DNA of 64,000 bases from Magnetospirillum sp. XM-1 (GTDB lineage Bacteria; Pseudomonadota; Alphaproteobacteria; Rhodospirillales; Magnetospirillaceae), in assembly GCF_001511835.1 (NCBI RefSeq), contig NZ_LN997848.1:3376001-3440000 (forward strand), written 5' to 3'. Under the pieces are notes generated by a model. The model did no database searches. It saw only the letters and a program-made list of their open reading frames with translations, and was not told where the DNA came from. The position numbers and the translations under genes were made by a program. Shown piece after piece: positions 36,381-44,234 of the stretch (positions within the stretch are counted from its first letter, which is position 1; each line of letters opens with the position of its first letter).

Positions 36381-36814
36381 ACCGCTCTCCCCTACCCCCC
36401 CGGGTCGGAAAGCGCGTCGATGGCGATCGCGTCGCAAAAAAAATGACCCGGCCCAATGGGCTCAGGTCCTTGCGGGTTTCTACTTACCACCGTTTGCCGA
36501 CATCGCCAAGCGCAAAAGGTTAGAAATCCCCCATACTAAAGCTCAGGCGTGACAATTGGTGCGGAATCATTCCGTCCTGTCGTACTTCCGACACTCGGAG
36601 CGGATCGGCGGACACGGAATTTTTTCTGCTGCCTAAAGGCCATAGCGGTCTTGTTACACCCCGGCATTTTGCCCCGTATCGCTTAAAATTCGGCTCATTT
36701 CCGCCGTTTTTAAAAATTGGTATTGCAATGCGTATTTCAAAACACGCACTCTTGATGTGGGCGTTGTCCTCGCATACCATCTATGTGACGTTTTTTTGAG
36801 CAATTATACTTTTG
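36381..36814. other. Long AT-richer intergenic region upstream of the rnf operon
   Basis: No convincing gene is visible; the 86-codon minus-strand frame lacks family features and a ribosome site. The region is markedly richer in A/T than its surroundings. It holds a 13-bp palindrome CGGAATCATTCCG (36562-36574), a TGT-N10-ACA motif (36578-36593) and ATTGCAAT. It ends at a sigma-54 promoter match. Confidence 0.6.
36578..36593. promoter_or_regulatory. Possible NifA upstream activator site (TGT-N10-ACA)
   Basis: TGT-CGTACTTCCG-ACA fits the NifA-binding consensus in spacing, though the inner T of TGT-N4-T-N5-ACA is C. It lies about 255 bases before the predicted sigma-54 start, further than usual, so it is only a candidate. 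Confidence 0.3.
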
Positions 36815-36830
36815 TGGCGCGGGTCTTGCT
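36815..36830 (+). promoter_or_regulatory. Sigma-54 (-24/-12) promoter of the rnf operon
   Basis: TGGCGC-GGGTC-TTGCT matches the RpoN consensus TGGCAC-N5-TTGCW at every position but one (A to G), with the exact GG-N10-GC spacing. Transcription would begin near 36841, about 80 bases before the apbE/rnfF start codon. RpoN/NifA control of rnf is established in Rhodobacter capsulatus; for this genome it is inference. Confidence 0.65.
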
Positions 36831-36921
36831 AAGAGAGTTCGGCAGGACCACGGGAACAGGCCCAAGACGGGACTGGCCCTTGGGTGCCCGGAAGTTTCAC
36901 CCGAAGGAGGGCTCAGGCTCG

Positions 36922-37920
36922 ATGACCGTTCGTATCACCCGCCGTCGCGCCATCACCATTCTGGCCGCCGCCGCCGGACTGCCGCTACTGATGAAGGCCA
37001 ATGCCGCCCAGGCCCACCTGGTGCGCTGGGAAGGGACGACGCTGGGTGCGCCGTCCTCCATTCAGCTCTACGCCGCCGACGAGGCCAAGGCCAAGGCGGC
37101 CCTGGCCGCCGCGCAAGGAGAGCTGGCCCGTCTGGAAGCCATGTTCAGCGTCTATCGCGCCGATTCGGCCCTGTCGGCCCTGAACCGCGACGGCAAGCTG
37201 GACAACGCGCCGGCCGAATTCATCGAACTGGTCGCCCACGCCAAGTCCCTGGCCGAGATCAGCGGCGGCGCCTTCGACCCGACCATCCAGCCGGTGTGGC
37301 AGCTGTATTTCAGCCACTTCACCGCCGCCTCCCCCGATGCCGCCGGCCCGGCGGCCAAGGACATCGAGGCCGCCCTGGCCCTGGTGGACTGGAAGGGCAT
37401 CGAGATCGACGCCGCCGGCCGCAGCGTCCGGCTGGCCCGGCCCGGCATGGCGCTGACGCTCAACGCCCGCGCCCAAGGCTACATCACCGACAAGGTGTCG
37501 GACGTGCTGCGCTCCCACGGCTTCAGCCAGATGCTGGTGGACATGGGCGAGCCCCGCGCCCTGGACGCCAAGCCGGACGGCTCGGCCTGGCGCATCGGTA
37601 TCGCCAACCCGGCCGACAACACCAGGGCCGTCACCTCGGTGGACGTGGTCAACAAGTGCGTCTCCACCTCAGGCGGCTATGGCACCATCTTCGACGAGGC
37701 CGGCAAGTTCACCCACATCATCGACCCCAAGACCGGCAGGACCGCGCCCGCCGATCTGGGCGTCACGGTGATCGCCGACAACGCCACCATCGCCGACGGC
37801 CTGGCCACCGCCCTGATCCTGGCCCCGGAAGCCGAGCGCCAGCGGATTTTGCGGGCGGGCGGCGCCTTGCAGGCGTTCTTCGTCACGCCCCAGGGCGTCG
37901 TCGCGACGGTGACGGCCTGA
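36922..37920 (+). CDS. apbE: FAD:protein FMN transferase (ApbE/RnfF)
   Basis: A 332-residue ApbE-family enzyme that attaches FMN covalently to threonine in Rnf/Nqr subunits. A Tat-type signal (TRRRAITILAAAAGLPLLM, then NAAQA) sends it to the periplasm. Motifs are GGAFDPTIQPVW, LNARAQGYITDKV, LVDMGEPRAL and CVSTSGGYGTIFDE with HIIDPKTGR, including residues for Mg2+ and FAD. ATG at 36922 follows AAGGAGG by 12 bases; the upstream frame is open but lies in the promoter region. As first gene of the rnf operon it corresponds to rnfF of Rhodobacter. Its targets are RnfG and RnfD. Confidence 0.93.
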   Translation: MTVRITRRRAITILAAAAGLPLLMKANAAQAHLVRWEGTTLGAPSSIQLYAADEAKAKAALAAAQGELARLEAMFSVYRADSALSALNRDGKLDNAPAEFIELVAHAKSLAEISGGAFDPTIQPVWQLYFSHFTAASPDAAGPAAKDIEAALALVDWKGIEIDAAGRSVRLARPGMALTLNARAQGYITDKVSDVLRSHGFSQMLVDMGEPRALDAKPDGSAWRIGIANPADNTRAVTSVDVVNKCVSTSGGYGTIFDEAGKFTHIIDPKTGRTAPADLGVTVIADNATIADGLATALILAPEAERQRILRAGGALQAFFVTPQGVVATVTA

Positions 37921-37927
37921 TCTGGCG

Positions 37928-38449
37928 ATGAGCAATCCGGAGTCCACTTTCCCCGATGCCCATGACCGCGACATGGTCGAAGGCTTCGCCCGCGTGGTCG
38001 CCATCAGCGGCGGCAAGACCTGGGCCGAGCCCGAGCCGGTCGCCGGCTGCGGCACCTGCCATTCGGCCGGGCTGTGCAGCATCGGCAAGCAGATGGGCGA
38101 TCCTTCGGCGCGCCAGCTGGCCAAGCGCTTCGCCCTGCCGGGCGATCTCGGCCTGTCGGTCGGCGAGCGCGTGGTGGTCGGCGTGCGCGAGGACACGCTC
38201 ACCAAGGGGGCTCTCACGGCCTATGGCCTGCCGCTGCTCACCTTGCTGGCGGGCGGCATCGCCGGACAGGAAGTGGGCCACAGCGATTCCATGGCGGCCA
38301 TGGGCGCCGTCGGCGGATTGCTGCTCGGCCTGCTCGGGGCCCGGATCATCTCCGGCTATCTTTCGGCACGGGGGGTGCTGACCCCCCGCTACCTGCGCCG
38401 CGCCTTCGAGGCGCCGGTCGACGGGTCATGCCACACGGAACATGGGTAA
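37928..38449 (+). CDS. RseC/MucC-like SoxR-reducing system protein
   Basis: A 173-residue protein of the RseC/MucC family. The cysteine cluster GCGTCHSAGLCSIGK (about residues 40-54) resembles the family's N-terminal Cys motif. Two membrane helices follow at about 97-113 and 121-140. RseC acts with Rsx (Rnf) in reducing SoxR in E. coli, and RseC-like genes accompany rnf clusters. It starts 7 bases after apbE and 15 bases before rnfA, so it is an operon member. A redox role with Rnf is inference. Confidence 0.8.
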   Translation: MSNPESTFPDAHDRDMVEGFARVVAISGGKTWAEPEPVAGCGTCHSAGLCSIGKQMGDPSARQLAKRFALPGDLGLSVGERVVVGVREDTLTKGALTAYGLPLLTLLAGGIAGQEVGHSDSMAAMGAVGGLLLGLLGARIISGYLSARGVLTPRYLRRAFEAPVDGSCHTEHG

Positions 38450-38464
38450 AGGGGGAAGCACCCG

Positions 38465-39046
38465 ATGGAACATTACCTTCTGCTGATCATCAGCGCCGCC
38501 CTGGTCAGCAACGTCGTTCTGATGCGGTTCCTGGGCCTGTGCTCCTTCATGGGCGTCACCACCCGGGTGGACACCGCCATCGGCATGGGCGCCGCCACCA
38601 CCTTCTGCATCACGGTCTCGGCCATGATCGACTGGGGGGTGGAGAAGGCGCTGCTGGAGCCCTACGACCTGGGCTACCTGCGCACCGTCACCTTCATCCT
38701 GGTCATCGCGGCGGCCGTGCAGTTCACCGAAGCGGTGGTGCGCAAGGTCTCGCCCGCCATGTTCCAGATGCTGGGCATCTACCTGCCGCTGATCACCACC
38801 AACTGCGCCGTGCTGGGCGTCAACCTGCTGCTGGTCGAAGGCAAGATGAACTTCATCGAGAGCACCGTGTTCGCCCTGGCCTCGTCGCTGGGCTACTCGC
38901 TGGTCATGGTGCTGTTCGCCGGCCTGCGCGAACGCATCGCGCTCAACGCCGTGCCCCGCCTGTTCGCCGGCCCGCCCATCGGCTTCATCACCGCCAGCCT
39001 GCTGGCGCTCGCCTTCATGGGCTTTTCCGGTATGAGCACCAATTAG
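38465..39046 (+). CDS. rnfA: Electron transport complex subunit RnfA
   Basis: A 193-residue six-helix membrane subunit (RnfA/RsxA, homologous to NqrE). The N-terminus HYLLLIISAALVSNVVLMRF followed by LGLCSFMGV is canonical, and the cysteine there pairs with that of LITTNCAVLGVN to hold the membrane [2Fe-2S] cluster bound between RnfA and RnfE. It forms part of the ion-translocating core that couples ferredoxin and NADH. An intact AAAGGGGGAAG ribosome site precedes the ATG. Confidence 0.96.
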   Translation: MEHYLLLIISAALVSNVVLMRFLGLCSFMGVTTRVDTAIGMGAATTFCITVSAMIDWGVEKALLEPYDLGYLRTVTFILVIAAAVQFTEAVVRKVSPAMFQMLGIYLPLITTNCAVLGVNLLLVEGKMNFIESTVFALASSLGYSLVMVLFAGLRERIALNAVPRLFAGPPIGFITASLLALAFMGFSGMSTN

Positions 39047-39059
39047 GAGGTTGCCTGTC

Positions 39060-39596
39060 ATGTTGTTGGATGTCGGAAGTCTGGCGGTGATGGGTGTGAC
39101 GCTGGGCGCGGTTCTGGGAACCGCCGCCAAGCTGTTGGCCGTGCCCACCAATCCCATCGAGGACGAGCTTCAGGCCCTGCTGCCCGGCTCGCAATGCGGC
39201 CAGTGCGGTTTCGTCGGCTGTTCGCAATACGCCGCCGCCCTGGCCAAGGGCGACACCCCCATCACGCTGTGCGCCCCCGGCGGCAAGGCCACCATCGAGG
39301 CGCTGGCCGCCAAGCTGGGCGTGCACGCCGACGCGGATGCCCATGAGGAAGTCGGCCCCCGCGTCGCCTTCATCAACGAGGATCTGTGCATCGGCTGCCT
39401 GCGCTGCATCGGCGAATGCGGCTCCGACGCCATCGTCGGCGCGCCCAAGCAGCTGCACACGGTGATCGCCGACGCCTGCCACGCCTGTTCCAAGTGCTTC
39501 AAGATCTGCCCCACCGAGGCCATCGAGATGCGCCCCATTCCGCAAACCATCGCAGGCTGGCACTGGCAAAAGCCGGGCGAGCATTCGGCGCATTGA
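39060..39596 (+). CDS. rnfB: Electron transport complex subunit RnfB (iron-sulfur protein)
   Basis: A 178-residue ferredoxin-like subunit. An N-terminal membrane anchor precedes the cluster GSQCGQCGFVGCSQYA, then two [4Fe-4S] sites, CIGCLRCIGECGSDAI and CHACSKCFKICPTEAI. In the first the usual final CP is CG. RnfB takes electrons from or to ferredoxin. ATG at 39060 is chosen: AGGAGG sits 9 bases upstream, while TTG at 39051 abuts it. Confidence 0.95.
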   Translation: MLLDVGSLAVMGVTLGAVLGTAAKLLAVPTNPIEDELQALLPGSQCGQCGFVGCSQYAAALAKGDTPITLCAPGGKATIEALAAKLGVHADADAHEEVGPRVAFINEDLCIGCLRCIGECGSDAIVGAPKQLHTVIADACHACSKCFKICPTEAIEMRPIPQTIAGWHWQKPGEHSAH

Positions 39597-39609
39597 GGAG
39601 AGACGGTCG

Positions 39610-41106
39610 ATGAAACTGTTTCCCATCCTGGGCGGCATCCACCCGGAATACCGCAAGGAGCTGACGAGCGAGAAGGCCATCGTCGCCCTGCCCGTTCCGA
39701 AGACCCTTTATCTGCCCCTGCAGCAACACATGGGCGCGCCGGCCAACACCACGGTCAACGTCGGCGACATGGTCAAGAAGGGCCAGCTGCTGGCCAAGGC
39801 GCAAGGAGCGATCTCGGCCGCCGTGCATGCCCCCACCTCGGGCCGCGTCGCCGCCATCACCGAGATGACCGCGCCGCATCCGTCGGGCCTGCCGACCCTG
39901 ACCATCATGCTGGACGCGGACGGCAAGGACGAATGGGCCGAGCCCATGCCCCCCATCGCCGACCCCTTCGCGGCTTCGGCCAATGAGATCAAGACCCGCG
40001 TCGCCGAGGCCGGCATCGTCGGCATGGGCGGCGCCACCTTCCCGTCGGCGGTGAAGCTGGGCCTGGGCGGCCAGCACAAGCTGGAAATCCTGCTGCTGAA
40101 CGGCGCCGAGTGCGAGCCCTACCTCACCTGCGACGACCGCGTCATGCGCGAGTTCGCGGCGCAGGTGGTGGACGGCGCCCGCATCATGGCCCACGCTTTG
40201 GGCGCGCCCAAGGTGATCATCGCGGTCGAGGACAACAAGCCCCACGCCATCGCCTCGCTCAAGGACGAAGCGGCCAAGCAGCCAAACGTCGAGGTGGTGG
40301 GCGTGCCGGTGCAGTATCCCATGGGCGCCGAGCGCCACCTGACCCAGGCGGTGACGGGCCGCGAGACGCCGGCCCGCAAGCTGACCGCCGATGTGGGCGT
40401 GGTGGTGCACAACGTCGCCACGGCGCGGGCCGTGCATCAGGCGGTGCGCCTCGGCCGTCCGCTGGTGTCGCGCGTCGTCACGGTGAGCGGCGGGGCGGTG
40501 CCCGAGCCGAAGAATATCGAGGTGCCGCTGGGCACCCGGGTCTCGGAGCTGCTGGAGTTCTGCGGCGGCGTGTCCAAGGCGGCCAAGCGCATCATCTCGG
40601 GCGGTCCCATGATGGGCCAGCCCCTGCCCTCGCTCGACGTGGCGGTGGTCAAGGGCACGTCCGGCATCCTGGCGCTGACCCAGGCCGAAACCAACGAGCA
40701 CGCCCCCAGCCCCTGCATCCGCTGCGGCTCCTGCGTCACCTACTGCCCCTGCGGCCTGGTGCCGGTGGAGATGGCCAGCTACATCCGAAACGACAAGCTG
40801 GAGCTGGCCGCCAAGATCGGCGTGCAGGATTGCGTGTCGTGCGGATCGTGCTCCTACATCTGCCCGTCGCACATTCCGCTGGTCCACTATTTCAACTACG
40901 CCAAGGGCAAGATCGCGGCGCTCGACCGCGAGCGGCGCAAGAACGAGCAGACCAAGGCGCTGGTCGAGGCCCATAACGCGCGTCTCGAACGCCAGGCCCA
41001 GGCCAAGCGGGAAGCCGCCGCCAAGGCCAAGGCCGCCAAGGAGGCCGCCGAGCTTGCGGCGGCTGCTCAGGCACAAACCAATTCCGCAGGCGGGGCCAAC
41101 GCATGA
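39610..41106 (+). CDS. rnfC: Electron transport complex subunit RnfC
   Basis: A 498-residue peripheral subunit with NADH- and FMN-binding regions and two [4Fe-4S] clusters. It shows GGIHPEYRKELT near the start, VGMGGATFPSAVKLG, LLLNGAECEPYLTCDDRVM, and the cluster motifs CIRCGSCVTYCPCGLVP and CVSCGSCSYICPSHIP. The C-terminal 60 residues are an Ala/Lys/Glu helical tail (RQAQAKREAAAKAKAAKEAA), as in many proteobacterial RnfC. It overlaps rnfD by four bases. Confidence 0.96.
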   Translation: MKLFPILGGIHPEYRKELTSEKAIVALPVPKTLYLPLQQHMGAPANTTVNVGDMVKKGQLLAKAQGAISAAVHAPTSGRVAAITEMTAPHPSGLPTLTIMLDADGKDEWAEPMPPIADPFAASANEIKTRVAEAGIVGMGGATFPSAVKLGLGGQHKLEILLLNGAECEPYLTCDDRVMREFAAQVVDGARIMAHALGAPKVIIAVEDNKPHAIASLKDEAAKQPNVEVVGVPVQYPMGAERHLTQAVTGRETPARKLTADVGVVVHNVATARAVHQAVRLGRPLVSRVVTVSGGAVPEPKNIEVPLGTRVSELLEFCGGVSKAAKRIISGGPMMGQPLPSLDVAVVKGTSGILALTQAETNEHAPSPCIRCGSCVTYCPCGLVPVEMASYIRNDKLELAAKIGVQDCVSCGSCSYICPSHIPLVHYFNYAKGKIAALDRERRKNEQTKALVEAHNARLERQAQAKREAAAKAKAAKEAAELAAAAQAQTNSAGGANA

Positions 41107-42179
41107 GTATCGTGATCGACAAGAGCGGACCGTTCACCCACGGCCCCAACAACGTCTCCCGGACCATGTTCACGGTCCTGGCGGCCCTGGTGCCGGCGAC
41201 GCTGTACAATCTGTGGCTGTTCGGCCTTCCCGCCATCTTCCTGTTCATCGTCACCATGCTGGCCTGCCTGGCCTGCGAGGCGTTGTGCGTGCGCATCAGC
41301 GGCGGCAATGCCGACCGGGCGCTGGGCGATGGATCGGTGGCCATCACCGGCTGGCTGCTGGCCCTGTCGCTGCCGCCGTGGGCGCCCTGGTGGGTGGCCG
41401 TGGTGGCCTCGGTCTTCGCCGTCTGCCTCGCCAAGCACGCCTTCGGCGGACTGGGCCAGAACGTCTTCAACCCGGCCATGGTCGGCCGCGTGGTGGTGCT
41501 GGTCTCCTTCCCGCTGCAGATGACCTCGTTCGTCACGCCCAAGCCGCTGTTCACCCCCGGCTCGCCCGGCCTGTCCGAGGCGCTGACCATCACCTTCGGG
41601 CGCGGCTTCACCCTGGACGGCATCAGCACCGCCTCGCCGCTGGGCTTCATCAAGACCGAGCTGTCCAAGGGCAATCCGGTCAGCCACTCGCTGGAATCGC
41701 TTCCCACCATCGGCGAGATGATGATCGGCTTCCACCCCGGCTCCATGGGCGAGACGGCGGTGCCGCTGATCTTAGTGGGCGGCCTGTTCCTCATGTGGCG
41801 CAAGATCATCTCCTGGCACATTCCGGTGTCCATGCTGGGCACCCTGTTCCTGATGGGCACCATCTTCAGCACCCTGGACCCGGCCCGACATGTGGGCGGC
41901 ATGGTCCAGCTGCTGTCGGGCGCGTCGTTCCTGGGCGCCTTCTTCATCGCCACCGACTACGTCACCTCGCCGGTGTCCAAGTCGGCGCAGATCGCCTTCG
42001 GCATCGGCGTCGGGCTGCTCACCTGGATCATCCGCACCTATGCCGGCTATCCCGAGGGCGTGGCCTTCGCCGTGCTGCTGATGAACGCGCTGACGCCCAT
42101 TCTCGATCAACATTTCCGGCCGCGCGTCTTCGGGCGCACCCGCAAGGGCGAGCCTCTGCCGGTCAGGGGGGACAAATGA
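41103..42179 (+). CDS. rnfD: Electron transport complex subunit RnfD
   Basis: A 358-residue membrane subunit homologous to NqrB. It shows LVPATLYNLWLFG near the start, DGSVAITGWLLALSLPPWAPWW, GGLGQNVFNPAMVGR and GAFFIATDYVTSPVSKSAQ. The last holds the threonine expected to carry covalent FMN, attached by ApbE. Overlaps of four bases on each side with rnfC and rnfG indicate coupled translation. Confidence 0.95.
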   Translation: MSIVIDKSGPFTHGPNNVSRTMFTVLAALVPATLYNLWLFGLPAIFLFIVTMLACLACEALCVRISGGNADRALGDGSVAITGWLLALSLPPWAPWWVAVVASVFAVCLAKHAFGGLGQNVFNPAMVGRVVVLVSFPLQMTSFVTPKPLFTPGSPGLSEALTITFGRGFTLDGISTASPLGFIKTELSKGNPVSHSLESLPTIGEMMIGFHPGSMGETAVPLILVGGLFLMWRKIISWHIPVSMLGTLFLMGTIFSTLDPARHVGGMVQLLSGASFLGAFFIATDYVTSPVSKSAQIAFGIGVGLLTWIIRTYAGYPEGVAFAVLLMNALTPILDQHFRPRVFGRTRKGEPLPVRGDK

Positions 42180-42805
42180 GCCACGCCATTCGGCCCACTT
42201 GGGTCCACGCCACCATCCTGGGCGTCTTCTGCGCCGGGTTCGGCGTGGCGCTCGCGCTCACCGACGACATCACCAAGGCGCCCATCAAGGAGCGCGCCCT
42301 GGAAGACAAGATGAACTCGCTGGGGCAGGTGATCCCTCGCGCCATCCACGACAACAACCCGGTGACCGACACGGTCAAGGTCGCCAACCCCGCCGCCGGC
42401 GGCCACGGCGGCACGGCCGAGACCGAGGTCTACCGCGCCACCAAGGACGGCAAGGTCGTGGCGATCGCCTACGAATACAACGCGTCGGGCGGCTATGGCG
42501 GCCCGATCAAGCTGATGATGGGCATCGCGCCGGACGGCAAGCTGCTGGGCGTGCGGGTCATCTCGCACAAGGAAACCCCCGGCCTGGGCGACAAGATCGA
42601 CGCCGCCAAGACTGACTGGATCACCCGCTTCAGCGGCCTCAGCTTAAGCAACCCGCCGGTGGACAAGTGGAAGGTCAAGAAGGACGGCGGCCAGTTCGAC
42701 CAGTTCTCGGGCGCCACCATCACGCCGCGCGCCGTGGTGGGCGGCATCCGCCAGGGGCTTGAGTTCTTTGCCGCCAATTCGTCTCGCATGATGGAGAAGA
42801 AGTGA
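42176..42805 (+). CDS. rnfG: Electron transport complex subunit RnfG
   Basis: A 209-residue subunit with one N-terminal membrane helix and a periplasmic FMN-binding domain. VISHKETPGLGDKID and the flavinylation motif FDQFSGATITPRAV (D-x2-S-G-A-T) are clear; the threonine of SGAT receives FMN from ApbE. The true start is ATG at 42176, overlapping the rnfD stop; the longer open frame upstream is a shadow of rnfC/rnfD. Confidence 0.95.
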   Translation: MSHAIRPTWVHATILGVFCAGFGVALALTDDITKAPIKERALEDKMNSLGQVIPRAIHDNNPVTDTVKVANPAAGGHGGTAETEVYRATKDGKVVAIAYEYNASGGYGGPIKLMMGIAPDGKLLGVRVISHKETPGLGDKIDAAKTDWITRFSGLSLSNPPVDKWKVKKDGGQFDQFSGATITPRAVVGGIRQGLEFFAANSSRMMEKK

Positions 42806-43476
42806 TGTCTGCCAGCTACGGACGGATCGTCAAGGACGGATTGTGGGAAAACAACGGCGTGCTGTGCATGCTGCTCGGCATGTGCCCGACCATGGCCATG
42901 ACCGGCACCGGCACCAACGGCTTCGGCATGGGCATCGCCACCGCGGCGGTGATGGCGGCGTCGAACCTGATGGTCGCCATGTTCCGCAATTACGTCACCC
43001 ACGAGGTGCGCATCCCGGTCTACATCCTGATCGTGGCGGCCAACGTCACCTTCGTCGACCTGGCCATGAACGCCTGGATGCACGAGCTGTACAAGGTGCT
43101 GGGCCTGTTCATCCCGCTGATCGTCTCCAACTGCCTGCCGCTGGCCCGGCTGGAGGCCTTCGCCGCCAAGGAGCCGGTGCTGCCCTCGTTCCTCGACGGG
43201 TTGTTCATGGGCCTGGGCTTCACCTTCGCGCTGACCGCCATCGGCCTGGTGCGCGAAGCCATCGGCCAGGGCACCCTGTTCGCCGACGCCGCCCTGCTGC
43301 TCGGCCCCTGGGCCAAGGTGCTGGAGATGCGCATCATGCCCGCCGATTGGGGCATCCTGGTGCTGATCCTGCCGCCGGGCGGCTTCCTGATCGCCGGATT
43401 GATGGTGGTGGCCAAGCGCATGATCGACCTTGCCTCGGGCAAGGAGATCAAGATGGCCGGCGCCCACAGCGTGTAA
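42805..43476 (+). CDS. rnfE: Electron transport complex subunit RnfE
   Basis: A 223-residue six-helix membrane subunit (RsxE, homologous to NqrD). DGLWENNGVLCMLLGMCPTMAMT at the start and LFIPLIVSNCLPLARLEAFAAKEPVLPSFLDG are diagnostic; the cysteines in GMC and SNC correspond to the shared [2Fe-2S] ligands. GTG at 42802 is in frame, but ATG at 42805 overlaps the rnfG stop by one base and is preferred. Confidence 0.95.
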   Translation: MSASYGRIVKDGLWENNGVLCMLLGMCPTMAMTGTGTNGFGMGIATAAVMAASNLMVAMFRNYVTHEVRIPVYILIVAANVTFVDLAMNAWMHELYKVLGLFIPLIVSNCLPLARLEAFAAKEPVLPSFLDGLFMGLGFTFALTAIGLVREAIGQGTLFADAALLLGPWAKVLEMRIMPADWGILVLILPPGGFLIAGLMVVAKRMIDLASGKEIKMAGAHSV

Positions 43477-43494
43477 CGGAAAGGGCTTGAGATC

Positions 43495-43788
43495 ATGAAA
43501 GTCGGAGTCGTCTACGCCCTGCCGTCCCGCCAGTCCTGGCTGTCCATCGACGTGCCGGAGGGAACCACGGTCCGGGCCGCCATCGAGAAGTCGGGCATCC
43601 TGCACCAGTTCCCCGAGATCGACCTGGAAACCCAGAAGGTCGGCATCTTCGGCAAGGCCACAACCCTGGAGACCGTGCTGGAGGAAGGGGCGCGCATCGA
43701 GATCTACCGCCCCATCACCGTCGATCCCAAGACCGTCAAGCGCCGCGCCGCCCCCGAGGCCCCGGCGGCGGGAGGAGCCGAGTCATGA
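43495..43788 (+). CDS. rnfH: RnfH family protein (ubiquitin-like fold)
   Basis: A 97-residue RnfH/UPF0125 protein. VGVVYALPSRQSWLSIDVPEGTTVRAAIEKSGIL and the closing EEGARIEIYRPITVDPKTVKRRA match the family, a beta-grasp fold related to ThiS/ubiquitin. In Rhodobacter rnfH lies in the rnf operon; its function is unproved. A tail rich in Ala/Pro/Glu follows. It starts 18 bases after rnfE and overlaps the next gene (ATGA). Confidence 0.93.
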   Translation: MKVGVVYALPSRQSWLSIDVPEGTTVRAAIEKSGILHQFPEIDLETQKVGIFGKATTLETVLEEGARIEIYRPITVDPKTVKRRAAPEAPAAGGAES

Positions 43789-44198
43789 GCACCGAGGATC
43801 TGACCGTCACCCAGGCGGTGGCCTATGCCGTCCTCTACGCCCTGGACATCGAGGCGGGCGCCCCCTGGAAGGCCTGGGCCCACATCTGGCTGAAGGGCGA
43901 CGACCGCACCGCGGCGTCGGCCCAGATGGCCGCCGCGGGGGCTTCGACCCCGTCGGCCAAGTCCGCCTCCAACGCCGCCCGCCTGTTGGCCGAGGCCACC
44001 CAGTTGCAGACCGAGGCGGCGATGCTGATGAGCGAAAACCGCAACGCCAGCTGGCAGCTGGACCAGTACGAGCTGAGAAACGAGCAATGCCTGGGCGCGG
44101 TGGCCGAGTCCATCCGCATGGGCAGCAGCGACGGAACCCTGGACACCCAAAGCCCCCGCTCGGCCGAGCTGCGGGCCAAGGTGCAGAAGGAATTCTAG
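43785..44198 (+). CDS. Uncharacterised protein at the end of the rnf operon
   Basis: A 137-residue soluble protein with no recognised family. Residues about 60-115 form a helical segment (RLLAEATQLQTEAAMLMSEN) likely to be coiled coil, preceded by an Ala/Ser-rich stretch; the N-terminus has two aromatic-rich turns (GAPWKAWAHIWL). It has no signal peptide, membrane helix or metal motif, and only one cysteine. Its ATG overlaps the rnfH stop and an intrinsic terminator follows, so it is firmly part of the rnf unit. A role in Rnf assembly or nitrogenase electron supply is inference. Confidence 0.75.
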   Translation: MSTEDLTVTQAVAYAVLYALDIEAGAPWKAWAHIWLKGDDRTAASAQMAAAGASTPSAKSASNAARLLAEATQLQTEAAMLMSENRNASWQLDQYELRNEQCLGAVAESIRMGSSDGTLDTQSPRSAELRAKVQKEF

Positions 44199-44208
44199 GA
44201 CGTGAAAT

Positions 44209-44230
44209 GCGGGGCTTTTGCCCCGCTTTT
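44209..44230. terminator. Intrinsic terminator of the rnf operon, shared with the convergent antiporter gene
   Basis: GCGGGGC-TTTT-GCCCCGC followed by TTTTCTTTT, 10 bases after the last rnf-operon stop. It ends 5 bases before the antiporter stop, so it may serve both strands. Confidence 0.85.
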
Positions 44231-44234
44231 CTTT

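Noticed and set aside
36520..36780. 86-codon minus-strand frame in the rnf upstream region
   Set aside because: No ribosome site or recognisable family, atypical composition, and it lies in a likely regulatory region.
36866..36886. Second sigma-54-like sequence TGGCCCTTGGGTGCCC
   Set aside because: Only nine bases lie between GG and GC instead of ten.
41054..42805. A 583-codon frame running into rnfG
   Set aside because: It covers rnfD out of frame; homology to RnfG begins at ATG 42176.
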